A stretch of DNA of 47,500 nt from Symbiodinium natans (GCA_905221605.1 CAJNDS010002269.1:1-47500), one strand, 5' to 3'. Numbered from the stretch's first letter, positions 31,213 to 40,904 are shown. Notes: generated by a model not told the origin, from the letters alone. Program-made: numbers and translations.

Positions 31213-31269
31213 TAACCCTAAACCCTAAACCCTAAACCCTGAACCCTAAACCCCAAACCCTAAACCCCT
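31213..31269 (+). repeat. Interstitial (CCCTAAA)n, about 8 units
   Basis: C-rich orientation, with variants CCCTGAA and CCCCAAA. It faces a G-rich array 125 bases further on. Confidence 0.93.
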
Positions 31270-31393
31270 AAGGCTTGGAATAGAAGACAAGTGGACGGTG
31301 GAGAGCGGAAACCCAAAGCCTTAAAATCCTAAAGCCCTCAAGCCCCCACAGCCCTCAGCCCTAGCAGCCTAAACCCTGAAAACTCGAAAAGCC

Positions 31394-31432
31394 GGGTTTA
31401 GGGTTTAGGGTTTAGGGTTTAGGGTTTAGGGT
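31394..31432 (+). repeat. Interstitial (TTTAGGG)n, about 5 perfect units
   Basis: G-rich orientation, opposite to the array at 31213-31269. The pair can base-pair as a long foldback with a loop of about 125 bases. Confidence 0.95.
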
Positions 31433-31923
31433 AACTGCAGGCTCGAAGGCGCCTCATCATCAAGGTCGACCACTGGGAAATAGACTTTGACGACGGGCGT
31501 CGGCAACTCCATGAACTTCCGCTCCTTTGCGGCTTAGTTGTTCAAAGTTTAGATTTTCAGGGGCAATAAGGGATTTTGAATTTTGGTAAGTTTAAGGTTG
31601 TGGGTGCATGTATTGGCTTACGTTGCATCATAAAGCTTGTCTCTCGACAAGCTCGAGAAGTGCGGCTTCTACCCGTTTTGCTTTTTGTCATGTGTGTTGG
31701 TTGTTGGAATGTTTCCATTTCCTTCTAAAAAGTGACGAACTTGAGTGCGCCAGAGCCGTACACAGAGAAGAAACACGAGGTCGTCCCGCTTATCAAAAAC
31801 ACTGACCATTGAAAATGCTGCAACCCTTCGTTCAGGGTATAAAAGAACAAACACGAACATTTTCTTGTCCGAAAAAAAACTTGGGAAGCGCGTTGATCGA
31901 ATTGAACTTGGGTTGTAGATCCC

Positions 31924-32029
31924 ACTAAACCCTAAACCCTAAACCCTAACGAAAATTACTGCCGCGGCGAGAAGCCCCAGACCCTAAACCCTAAACCCTA
32001 AACCCTAACCCTGAACCCTAAACCCTACG
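31924..32029 (+). repeat. Two (CCCTAAA)n arrays 30 bp apart
   Basis: The first runs 31924-31950 (three to four units). The second runs 31981-32029 (six to seven units with CCCTAACC and CCCTGAA variants). Both are C-rich on the plus strand, separated by a unique ACTGCCGCGGCGAG segment. Confidence 0.93.
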
Positions 32030-32443
32030 CCCTATTAACCGGTGTCGCCCAATCCAGCTTTCATTCAGACCAGACCTAGCGAGTTAGTTCCTTGAGACAC
32101 AGGTAACGGGCTTAGGAAGAGTCGTTCATCCTGGCTCGCTTGGTTCCCGCGCTGGCTTGTGATTTTTTAAGAAGTGTATTGTAAAGGACGTGAAGAGAAT
32201 AATACTCATGCGGCCATATAATGAAAAGCCGGCCACTTCTACGCAAAACATACACGCCAAAACCCAAATCCCGAGCGCTATAGGGCTGGGGGCTTGACTG
32301 CGCAAAGCCTAAACAAAAATAACCTGAACCCTTAACCTGAACCCTAAACCCTCGGACCAGGCATGCGAAGAACTGTTTTGACGACGCACCAATAAGCGAA
32401 ACAACTGCATGTAGATCATAGTGAGCAAGACACATCCAGACCT

Positions 32444-32547
32444 CAGCGCTTCCGAGCCCGCTTGGTCTGCTCCCTCTCCTGGAAAGGGAGCGGCTCCCGG
32501 TCCCTCTCCTGGGAGAAGGAGCCGACCAAGCGGGCTCGGAAGCGCTG
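32444..32547. repeat. 104-bp inverted repeat (foldback)
   Basis: The outer arms of 24 bases are perfect: CAGCGCTTCCGAGCCC and onward to GGTC (32444-32467) pair with 32524-32547. The next 12 bases inward pair with about two mismatches (TGCTCCCTCTCC against GGCTCCTTCTCC). The central 30 or so bases form the loop. It is GC-rich, so a very stable hairpin. It may be a foldback-type transposable element remnant or a recombination product. Confidence 0.95.
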
Positions 32548-32663
32548 GGCCTGGGGCTTTGCCCCAATCCCATGCAGGGCCGGGCTCCGGATGTGCAGGG
32601 TCCAGGTAGTTGTACAACCTGGTAGAAGGCAGGTAAGTTTAAGGTTCAGGGGTTTAAGGATAG

Positions 32664-32677
32664 TTATATATACATAT

Positions 32678-32712
<35 letters not shown>
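32664..32712. repeat. (TA)n microsatellite
   Basis: About 17 perfect TA units after a short diverged lead-in. Further ATATACATATATG words follow to about 32785. Confidence 0.95.
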
Positions 32713-32714
<2 letters not shown>

Positions 32715-32944
32715 TGTTGAGAGGGGCATGCAAGAATTCAAGGCTTATGTGTGCATATATATGGCCCATATACATATATGTACATACAATTCTTATACTT
32801 GTAGTTCTAACTCTGGGTTATGTGGGGGGGAAGCTACCCGCCAGAGATGGCGCAACTTGTCAATGGGGTCAGGGAACCTCATGGTCATCAGCCCGAAACA
32901 AGGAGGGCCCCCCTTGCTATACTAACTATAGTAAAGGGACTTCT

Positions 32945-33007
32945 AACCTAATTTAGGATCCTGATAACCTAACTTAGGGTCCTTATAACTCTACTTATAA
33001 CTAGGGG
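32945..33007. repeat. 21-bp degenerate tandem repeat
   Basis: AACCTAATTTAGGATCCTGAT, AACCTAACTTAGGGTCCTTAT and a third, more diverged AACTCTACTTATAACTAGG unit lie head to tail. They end at a G12 run and a GGGGCCCTCC/GGAGGGGCCCC hairpin. Confidence 0.75.
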
Positions 33008-33636
33008 GGGGGGGGCCCTCCTTGAAGAGGAGGGGCCCCTCAACCTGCCCCTACTGAAAAAGGTTTATGGGTAGTGTATACTGGGGTGTTGGGCCCCACT
33101 TGTGGACCGCAAGGCTTGCTGCAAAGGGCCTTAGGTTCTATTGGGGCTCAGGATTTAGGCTCTCGGGCTTTATGATTTTCGGGGTTTGGGGGTAGGTAAA
33201 GCTGACCGGACTAGTGTGTTCTCTGCCTGTCACTTCGAACCCTAAGCTCAAAACCCGAACCAACCCTCAGCCCCTTGGAACCTGAACCTTAATTGGGTCC
33301 AGCAACTGATCGGCGACTTCCTTCACCGGAACATCCGCGTGGAGGTCCTGCCCAAAACCAGCTCTCTAAAAAGAGCTCAGGGTTTACTTATCAGGACTCA
33401 CTGGCCCTAAAAGCTAGACTTATCAGACTTGCATGTTCGGATCCCTATATACTTGAGGATCCATTCCATAATTCTGTAGTGCTTGGGCGCCCTAAGCCCT
33501 AAACCCCAATCCTCGAATTCAAGGCCTTCCGTAGGACGCCCGCGGGCCCCCGGGGGGTCCTGCTGCTTCGCGCCCGGGAAAGACGCGTCGCCGCCAGTGC
33601 ACTGCACGAAGAAGTCGGGGCTGCCTCAGGAAGCAG

Positions 33637-33724
33637 GTTCCCCCGCGTACTAACAGCTCCTTAATAGGGAATATAGTACCTCCTCTTACAATACCTATTA
33701 AGGACTGTTAGTATAAGGGGGAAC
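33637..33724. repeat. 88-bp foldback element
   Basis: The left arm (33637-33668) starts GTTCCCCCGCGTACTAACAG and ends TCCTTAATAGG. The right arm (33694-33724) is its inverted copy. The inner 19 bases (ACTAACAG plus TCCTTAATAGG) match perfectly apart from one inserted C in the left arm. The outer 12 match with a few changes. The loop is about 25 bases. The size and symmetry resemble a MITE or foldback remnant, but no target-site duplication was identified. Confidence 0.88.
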
Positions 33725-33829
33725 ATCCAAAGAAATGGTGAGTTCAGGGTGTCGGGTTTCGTGTTTCTAGTATTGAGCTCTCGTTATCGGTTCGGGTTCT
33801 TGGCGTTGAGCTCCCGTTATGCCTAGCTC

Positions 33830-33850
33830 TTTTTTTTTTTTTTTTTTTTT
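33830..33850. repeat. Poly-T run, 21 bases
   Basis: Uninterrupted T21, preceded by GAGCTC..CGTTAT words that occur twice (near 33774 and 33809). Confidence 0.9.
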
Positions 33851-34317
33851 ACTGGGCCCCCTAACACCAGGGACCCGAACTTTGCGCGCCTCGGACACAG
33901 GGGACTCCTGGCAGCATACAGGGTTTAGGGTGTAGAGTTCAGGTTTTACGGGGCACCCAAGAATTACATGGGTGCAGGTTATGGTGTTTGTTGTGCGGCG
34001 CTTGCAAGTAACCCCCAAAATCAAAAGGACCAGGGGCGACCCTGAAGACGACCAAGCCCCACACCCCAACACCCAATCCAAGCCACGAACCCTACACGAT
34101 TTCCGAAAATGAGTGAGGGTCATCCTTCAATCGAAATCTCCCTTGGCAAGACCAGCGCAAAGAGGAGACCCCTGATTGTCCGAAAGACACAAGTGGGACC
34201 AAGATGCTGAAAACACCCCAACACTTCGCTTCCGCCTCTTTAGGGTTCAGGGTCTTGACACCAGAGCTCGGAGCCCATCTGCTTCGTGCGGTCACTTGAA
34301 GGCTCGGCCCCAAGCCC

Positions 34318-34376
34318 TGAACCCTAAACCCTCAACATTAAACCCTAAACCCTAAACCCTAAACCCTAAACCTAAC
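34318..34376 (+). repeat. Interstitial (CCCTAAA)n, about 7-8 units
   Basis: C-rich orientation. The last four to five units are perfect; the first ones carry CCCTCAA and ATTAAA variants. Confidence 0.93.
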
Positions 34377-35498
34377 TTTTTCTGCAACCTTTATAAAGGC
34401 CGGCCGAGTCGCCCCAGAATGCCTCCAGAACACGGCAAACCTCGCATGTATGACGGGGGATATAGGTGAGGTAGGTTCCATATCCTTGGAAAAAATGACT
34501 TCGTACTAACAAGGGAACCTACCAGGACCTACCATTCTTAGGAAACTTAAAAACCCTAAGCCCCACTCACAACGACCCATGCACATTTAGTTTGGGGGAG
34601 GGGAAACTGTAAGAGTGCTAGGTCTGATCCCGGGGTCGAACGGCTTGCATCTTGAAGGCTCGCGGGCGGTTCCGGGCTGGGATTTGGGGACCCTACAAAT
34701 AACTAGAATTCCATTGGCGCTTTTCATGTAGGGCCCATAGACCTCACTGTCCTTAAACCCTCCCAATGTCTAGAACCCGCGAGTGTGGGTAGAAAGGAAG
34801 CTGCGTGCTGCGGGATTTAGGGCGTAGGGCTGATGGAACTCTCAACCCTACAGCCACAAGCCGTAACACCCTAAACACTGAAAAGCTCCGAAACGCCCTC
34901 CCTCCCCCCACAACCGCCGGCACTTAAACTTAAATTATTGCAGGTGGTAGATCCAATCTTGGGATCTTCAAATCCGACCACACCTCGGGGCTCTGCGACA
35001 GCTCCAGCGTGCCCGGCACCATGGTGGTGCGGCCCAGGCTATAGCGCCTCTCCCCGCCTCAGGGCTCGGAGGGCATTTTTCGGAGGGTTTCGGGCCTGAG
35101 GAAGGGGGGGGACTTGAGGGAGCTCAAAGGTTCCATAGAGGGTTTTACGGGAGGAGTTTAAGGAGTTCAGGCGTTAGGCGCTTGAGGTCTTTTAGGGTTT
35201 TACGGCTGCTTCCTGTTGATTGGCAGCGAACCAAGTTAAAGTTACTGTTGGTACATTCATGTTGCGACTAACCATTCCTTCCCCACTAAGCAAGCTTAGG
35301 GTTTAGAGTTTGCAGGGTTGTGAAATGGTTACCCACCAACAAGAAGGAGCCAACCGGAAGGTCCTTGCGAAGGCTTTCAGGGTTCTAACCCTAAACCCTA
35401 GCATTTGTCAGGCCCAACATCGGAGCATACGGCGGCTACATCTCGGAGGGTACCAGTTGATGGCTTCCCCATCTAGGGGTTCCCTAATATACCCCCAA

Positions 35499-35608
35499 AA
35501 TACTATCATCCTTATTATGGCAACCCCCCCCCCCCCCCCCCTAGAAAGGGTACGGAAATACTATAATAATTATTATGGGAACCCCTAGAAAGGGTACGGA
35601 AACCCCCC
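35499..35608. repeat. Tandem duplication with an expanded poly-C
   Basis: Two copies of a unit run from AATACTAT..TTATTATGG through an AACCCC segment to CTAGAAAGGGTACGGAA. In the first copy the C-run is 18 long; in the second it is 4. Otherwise the copies are nearly identical, so the poly-C expanded after duplication. Confidence 0.88.
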
Positions 35609-36517
35609 AGTAAAGTGGTGCTTCTTGGAATGGCCGGAGGGCGGTTGCCCCGCGGCTCCGCTCGAGCTGCCCGATGCAAGAGCTTTGCCTGGGCGCTGAG
35701 GTTTCGAGGGGAGTGGTTGGCTGGCACGGTTTAGGGGTTTGAAGTTTTTAGGGTTCCGGGCTAGGGGTCAACGGTTTTTGGCGGGTTGAAGGCCAGTTTG
35801 GGGGTTCGCGGTTTAGGGCTTTCCGCTGGGACCAAGCCCTAGTAAAGAGGCTCAAGCAACCCAACCCACCTGTAGAAGTGGTTTAAAAATCTGCGGCCGG
35901 CCCACTCCCTCCTCCCGCATCCCTCCAATGCCCCAGCACCAGCCACACCTGTCAGATGAGTATGAAGTGGAGGGGGTATTACCTGGATCCAGGCCGCGGA
36001 AAGGTGGCGCAGTCGCCGCAGGCTTGGCGCGGCAAGGCAGCCAGCGAGCACGACGAAGCCCTGGAGGCGGAGGTTTCCTAGCCACGAGCCTCTGAAGTTT
36101 AATTACCTATCTAACAACCGAAGACATCATGGCATCAGGAAATTCAGCAGCAGAATTCAGGATTCATGCCTGGATTGTTATGTTGGAGCGGTTTAGAGTT
36201 TAGAGGGTACAGCTTAACCTCAGCTTCGGTCTTGTCCTGTGGCACACTGTGGCTGGTCAGGTGGGGGAGGGGCCAGGAGTTTTGCAAGCAGCCATGTCAT
36301 GATGGCTTCCGTGCAAGTTTTACGGACGAAAAAGCCGGAAATCATAGTTTGTTGAGTATGAGGAGAGCCGCAGCTGGATTGTGAATAGGGAGCGAGAATC
36401 GGAAGGCTGGGTGTCAAAAACAATCACCCAATCTCCAGAGCATAGGCCAGCACATGTGATTCTATAGAGACGAAAGCAGTTGCCACAATCATGCCGCGGT
36501 GGTTCACATGTGTCCTT

Positions 36518-37756
36518 TCACGCCTGCAACCATGGTGGCTGGGTGCGCCCACGCTCTCTGTGCAAAATCTGCTCTTGTTCTTCTTTGGAAACACCCCACG
36601 CTGCCAATCCTTCCTCCCGTTCATCACGCTGAGCCTCGCACATGTCCAGTCTGCGGCGATAGTTCTCGTACATCACGTTGGCAATCTCGACGGGCTGGCC
36701 ATCAGCGGTGACATTGCCCGCTGCAACAATGTAAGGGGCATCGGCACGCCACGTGTACCATGCACCCTGCCATTCATTGTGAATCAACATGCCGTTGGCC
36801 CCGAACTGACAGTTGACGATCTTGATTCTCGACCGAAGGAAAAGTTGCAGCACGCAGCCCAGGTTCAAATCCTCTTCCACACCCTGCGAAGCTGGCGAGT
36901 GGAACTCGCCAGCATTCACGGGTGCTAGGAAGTCCGCAACCATGAGCTTGTTGCTTGCCAAAAGTTTTGGGCAAGCAAGTACGGCGAAACGCTCGATGTG
37001 TCGCTGCGAGGCGCCACATCCGTTGCGCAAGAAAACGCAGTTTACTGCATCAAGCGAGGTGTCTTGCAAGACGGCGATGCCACAGAACTTCCCGTCCTGG
37101 ATGACACACCGCTCCAACCGGACGCACGTTTGTGTAGATTCTTGAGTGTCAGATCCTGACCCATCAACTGGGTACAAAGTCCCGACGCCGTGGTTTCCGA
37201 TAAGCCGGCATCTCCAGAAAGTCGTGCTGCCACCGGAAGCAGTGAACGCATCCCAAGTCTTTTTAGGTGGAGCTCTAACGACACAATCGCTGATGTGCCA
37301 CTCGCCTGCAAAGATCTCAAGAGCGCAGCGCTGCACGCCAGTGACCCTCAAACTTTGAATCTTTCCTCCGTTTCCTGCCAGTACGATGCACTGGCTGCTG
37401 CCATGCAAAAGCGTTGAAAATGCTAGTTCACTCGCTGGAGTCTGACCCCTCAGGATGACCTGCTTCCGGCAAACAAGAACCATCTCCGGGCTAAGAGAGA
37501 GCCTCTCTCGCGAAACAACTCCTATCTGAAGAAGATCTGTATCCACCTCGCAGCGGCCACAAATCAGCACTCTGTCTCCGTCCTTTGCGGTCACACCCGT
37601 GTCCAGGTCATCCGGGAGGACGATTGTAGGCCACCAGGACGACGAGGAGGATAGGAATGTCCAAACTCGAGCTCGCAACTGTGAAGGCAGTGGAAGCTTG
37701 CAGGTAAGTAACAACTTATCTCTGCGAGACGCCAAGCCTGATCCTGACCCCGCCAT
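36518..37756 (-). CDS. Right-handed beta-helix (pectin-lyase-fold-like) repeat protein
   Basis: A complete 412-codon frame from ATG (37754-37756) to TGA (36518-36520), with no intron needed and no competing frame of similar quality. The protein has a run of beta-helix rung motifs with a recurring Cys/Asn pattern: SLRVTGVQ (135-142), WHISDCVV (153-160), WRCRLIGNHG (181-190), LERCVIQDG (214-222), AVNCVFLRNG (237-246) and IVNCQFGANG (313-322). This is typical of parallel beta-helix repeats. An N-terminal DGDRVLICG/VILRG pair (59-67, 100-104) matches the start of such folds (NosD-like, FBXO10/11-like, pectin-lyase-like families). Residues 360-412 are charged and helical (YENYRRRL, REEGLAAWGVSKEEQEQ). 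There is no signal peptide or membrane segment, so it is probably cytosolic. Residues 13-36 could be a degenerate F-box, as in F-box/beta-helix proteins (inference). No catalytic residues can be named. Confidence 0.85.
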   Translation of the reverse strand: MAGSGSGLASRRDKLLLTCKLPLPSQLRARVWTFLSSSSSWWPTIVLPDDLDTGVTAKDGDRVLICGRCEVDTDLLQIGVVSRERLSLSPEMVLVCRKQVILRGQTPASELAFSTLLHGSSQCIVLAGNGGKIQSLRVTGVQRCALEIFAGEWHISDCVVRAPPKKTWDAFTASGGSTTFWRCRLIGNHGVGTLYPVDGSGSDTQESTQTCVRLERCVIQDGKFCGIAVLQDTSLDAVNCVFLRNGCGASQRHIERFAVLACPKLLASNKLMVADFLAPVNAGEFHSPASQGVEEDLNLGCVLQLFLRSRIKIVNCQFGANGMLIHNEWQGAWYTWRADAPYIVAAGNVTADGQPVEIANVMYENYRRRLDMCEAQRDEREEGLAAWGVSKEEQEQILHRERGRTQPPWLQA

Positions 37757-38018
37757 GGCTTAGACGGATTTGCTACTCGGCAAAAAGGCGTGCGCAGGAA
37801 CCAGCGAGTGAGCTTCTAATATTCCTATACCGCAACACAAGGACACCCAACAAGCTGAGAGTTCAAAGGTTGGCTATGAGAGCTTGAGCTTTGTGGCTAT
37901 GGCCTGAGTTCCTCCAGCCGCTACTCTTGGCTCCTCCTTTCAAAAAACCCAGAGTCCAAAACCTGAAGCGCTGTTGAAGATGGAGCGTCCCCGGGTTTAC
38001 GGCCTCTTCTTTGGGACT
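37757..38018. other. 5' flank of the beta-helix gene
   Basis: I see no spliced-leader-like relic and no recognisable promoter box. An ATG-proximal GAGTAGCAAATCCGTCTAAG (minus strand) forms the presumed leader. The rest is unique DNA running into a telomere-motif palindrome. Confidence 0.4.
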
Positions 38019-38086
38019 CATTTAGGGTTTTTTAACGTTTAAGAACCCTAAATTTAGGGCTTTTTAACGTTAAAAAACCCTAAATG
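38019..38086. repeat. 68-bp near-perfect palindrome built of telomere motifs
   Basis: The outer arms of 21 bases, CATTTAGGGTTTTTTAACGTT (38019-38039) and its reverse complement (38066-38086), are perfect. The centre CCCTAAATTTAGGG (38046-38059) is a perfect 14-base palindrome. Between them only three of 34 pairs mismatch. The heptamer-like TTTAGGG occurs in both arms and at the centre, giving alternating orientation. Confidence 0.96.
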
Positions 38087-39120
38087 CCCGTCCCGTCCAT
38101 AGTCGGAGTGATGACCATCGAAGCCTGGGGCCCTAAGCCCTATAGGCCTCGAAAAGCCTACAAAGAATCAGCTTTTTCAGGTCTTCCATTGCTTCGAAGT
38201 GCCTGTTTTTTTCGGCTTGGGGTTTCGGTTGAGGGTTTTTTTGAAACTATTCATGGTTCAGGCTCCGAGAAAGTCTCGGGGAAATCTTCCCCTTTAACCT
38301 CAAGCTTTATAACAGTTTCAACTGAGAGGCTAGCTTAGATGTGTCGGGCTACCCTAAGCAGAACCCTGCTTCAGTAAAGCGGAAGCCTTGTGTGGGGTGC
38401 TGGCAACCCGACTACCTCCCCACGAACCTTCAACTCGACCCTAAACCCTAAACCCTAAAACCCTAAACTCCTAAACCCCTAGACCTTAAAACCCTAAACA
38501 ACCCTAACCCAACCCTACTTCTGACCGTCCCCTGGTATAGGATTTCAGGGTTTCCGGGGCCCAGAAGTCGTCCGGCCTCTCGCTCAAGCCATGCTGCAGC
38601 CTCGATGCCGCGCAGCTTCGGGATCACTTGAAGGTTCATGGGTACTTCATGGGCTTTAAGTACCCTCAATAAAGGTCATAACCTTAAGGTTTGGGGGAGT
38701 TGGGGTTTAGGGGAGTTGGGGTTTGGGGTTTAGGGTTTGGGGTTTGGGGACTTCAGGGCTTGGAGCAGCTTTTCAACTGGGATAAGGTAGTTTGAAGGCA
38801 ATTACAAACTCCGCGGTGAAGGTCTATGCCCGAAGCACAAAAGGTTAGGGTCTACAGGGTCGTCTTGGTTGCGTACACGCATGTCGGGTGATCAGGCCTT
38901 TAAGTAAGATGATAACATCGGCTATAGCTGATCATGTACCTTCAAGTAGCCTCCGTGCGGCGCGTTGCCTCTTTTGAGTGACATTTGGGCGTTTTGGGGC
39001 CGGAAGCACGGGTACACCTTCATATGAAGGTCCCTCCTACACTCAAAAAACGACCTATGAAGCCCAGGATACATGATTACATCTTATTATATATTCTTAT
39101 GTACTACTCTATATTCATTC
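38087..39120. other. No firm gene; telomere-like DNA
   Basis: A CCCTAAA-type array runs 38439-38518 (C-rich, with many CCCTAAAA and CCCTAGA variants), and a G-rich patch of GGGGTTTAGGG and GGGGTTTGG words runs about 38690-38755. A plus frame of 84 codons (38084-38338) is within chance. Confidence 0.5.
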
Positions 39121-39122
39121 TT

Positions 39123-39124
39123 AC

Positions 39125-39157
<33 letters not shown>

Positions 39158-39173
39158 TATTTTTTTTTTTTTT
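39123..39173. repeat. (AT)n followed by T13
   Basis: About 18 AT units with one G substitution end in a 13-base T run. Confidence 0.95.
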
Positions 39174-39270
39174 AAACGGGTGTGTAGGGCTTTGGGGGGG
39201 CTCAGGGTGGCAAGGGCTCCCGCCTCGGACGGGTGATCGCCCTCGCCCAGGTCAAAGACTCGGATGCCCT

Positions 39271-39460
39271 GGGGGGGGGGGGGGGGCTGGGGGGGGTTCG
39301 GGGTTAGGGGCTAGGGGTTAGGGGTTAGGGGTTAGGGGTTAGGGGTTAGGGGTTCGGGGTTAGGGGTTCGGGGTTCGGGGTTCGGGGTTCGGGGCTAGGG
39401 GTTCGGGGTTCGGGGATCGGGGTTCGGGGGTTCGGGGTTAGGGGTTCGGGGTTAGGGGTG
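39271..39460 (+). repeat. G16 run and (GGGGTTA/GGGGTTC)n array
   Basis: A G16 run (39271-39286) leads into about 22 heptamers alternating between GGGGTTA, GGGGTTC and a few GGGGCTA. It is the only array where the heptamer has four Gs and a TTA/TTC switch. The telomere type elsewhere is TTTAGGG. It should form G-quadruplex readily. Confidence 0.95.
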
Positions 39461-40800
39461 GGCTCTCCAGCGGATCCCTCACTGCCCTTTCGTCCTCTCT
39501 TCCTTCCTCTTCCTTGTGCCGGAACTTTAAACTTTAAAGGCTTTTGAACTTAGTCTGTCGTTTCTGCTGCCTATGGGCTTCGAGTGTAGAAAAGGTGCAC
39601 CTCGAATGCGTTCTGGGCGTTTAAGGAAGGATGCAAGATGCAGATACATCGTTGTGACCCCCCAAAAATGTGATTCCCTTCTTGGTACGAACATCTTGGA
39701 GGTGCATGCCAAGAAACACCTACTCGTCTTAATAATGTTTGTTGAGGCATTTGTAGCTAAACGGTCATCGTGGCGCCAACAATGGCCCCGGAGGTCAGGA
39801 GAACTTCCCCTGAACCCAAACTTTCTCCCCCCCCCCCCCCCCTAAACACTCAATGTGCGGGGGTAGCCCGGGTAGCTCAGGGTCCGAGAGCTTCGGAAAA
39901 CAGGGCCGTACCGCTCCTAAGGACATCCAGCTCTTCCTGCCCCACCTCCTGCGCAGCTCGCGCACGCAGAGCTCTCCCGTGCCCGCGCGGGAGGGGCGCA
40001 CTGAGGGGCTTCAGCCAAGTCTGGCGGCGGTCGGCATTTGGGGATTCAAAATTGGTGTAAACAAAGGCCAAGGCAACCCAAAGTATAGTTGAGCATGAAC
40101 CCTTCATTAGCTACGAATCTGGGAGATTCCAGCTGGTAAGCTGTTTTGAGGGCTTTCAGGGGCTTTCAGGGTGTGTGGGGAACGATTCGGGGGCTGCTGC
40201 TCCGGCCAAATGTTTGCCTTATAGGTTTCCAAGAACCCCGCTGGAGAAGCCACTTCGAAGCTTTATTTGGGGGCCCCTCAAAAACCAAGGTCTCCATCAT
40301 TTCAATATCACCCCCCGCCCCCACCCCCTTCCCCCCCCTCCTCGACTGACGCAACAGCGCTTTGCCTCCCACGACCGGCCCTTGCCTCAGGAACTTGAAT
40401 TTAATATGGACATATTTATCTGTTTCTGGCAAGTGCATTTCAAGGTATTTCAAGTCCTTAGATGTCTTATTGCATCTCCCTTTCTAGATTCCTCCTTCCG
40501 TGTTATTCCGCTACCTCCCCTCAAAGAGTTCGTGCATCAAGATCCAGAAACCCCTCGAAGCCCTCGAACCCCAAAACGCAAAACGCAAAACGCAAAACCG
40601 CAAAGCGGGGACAAACCCCCGAACTGCAAACCCCAAAATCTCAAGATGCAAAAAGCCCCAAACCCTAAACGCCCAAAGCCCTCGAACCCCAGGTCCTCAA
40701 CAGAACCTTCGGTCCGAAGCTCTCAGCCTTGGAGTTCTTCTAAATACTGCTGCTTCGCATACACCCTTAAAACCCCCGAGTTTCACCAAATAGGGGGTAC
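39461..40800. other. No firm gene
   Basis: A C16 run at 39827-39842 follows an AACTTTCTC segment. A GCCCGGGTAGCTCAG word near 39867 resembles a tRNA start but has no matching T-arm or acceptor 3' side. Plus frames to 210 codons (40175-40807) contain PKPSNPKTQNAK-type repeats from a CAAAACGCAAAACG run near 40575-40600 and are not gene-like. Confidence 0.45.
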
Positions 40801-40807
40801 CCATTAG

Positions 40808-40860
40808 GTGCCCCCAAATAGTATAATCCTTATTCTAGGAACCCCCTCAAAAAGGGCACC
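40808..40860. repeat. Short inverted-repeat element
   Basis: GGTGCCC (40808-40814) and GGGCACC (40854-40860) flank ATAGTATAATCCTTATTC. The interior resembles the duplicated unit at 35499-35608 (ACTATAATAATTATTATGG then AACCCC), suggesting a small dispersed family. Confidence 0.55.
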
Positions 40861-40904
40861 CCTATTTTCGTAAACCCCCAAATGCACTTTTCTCCCCCCC
40901 CAAA

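Larger units (their letters stand above)
29300..36480. other. 7 kb gene-poor, repeat-rich stretch
   Basis: No open frame here stands above chance. The longest minus frame (153 codons, 32112-32573) spans a foldback palindrome. The stretch holds telomere-like arrays, foldback sequences, AT, poly-T and poly-C runs and short duplications, listed separately. A GC-rich patch near 33540-33600 and another at 35640-35690 could be isolated exons but show no clear frame. Confidence 0.5.

Noticed and set aside
34470-34523. GGTAGGTTCC / GGAACCTACC inverted repeat as a foldback element
   Set aside because: The arms are only 10 bases with a loop of about 34, within what chance gives in this window.
37757-37900. 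Dinoflagellate spliced-leader relic upstream of the beta-helix gene
   Set aside because: I looked for the conserved TTTTGGCTCAAG end of the leader here and elsewhere and did not find it, so retro-processing through a leader is not supported.
39866-39945. tRNA-like start GCCCGGGTAGCTCAG
   Set aside because: No anticodon arm, T-arm (GTTCGA) or pairing acceptor 3' end follows.
40175-40807. 210-codon plus-strand open frame
   Set aside because: The Pro/Lys/Asn-rich product comes from CAAAACGCAAAACG and CCCTCGAACCCC repeats. No codon-position bias was noticed.
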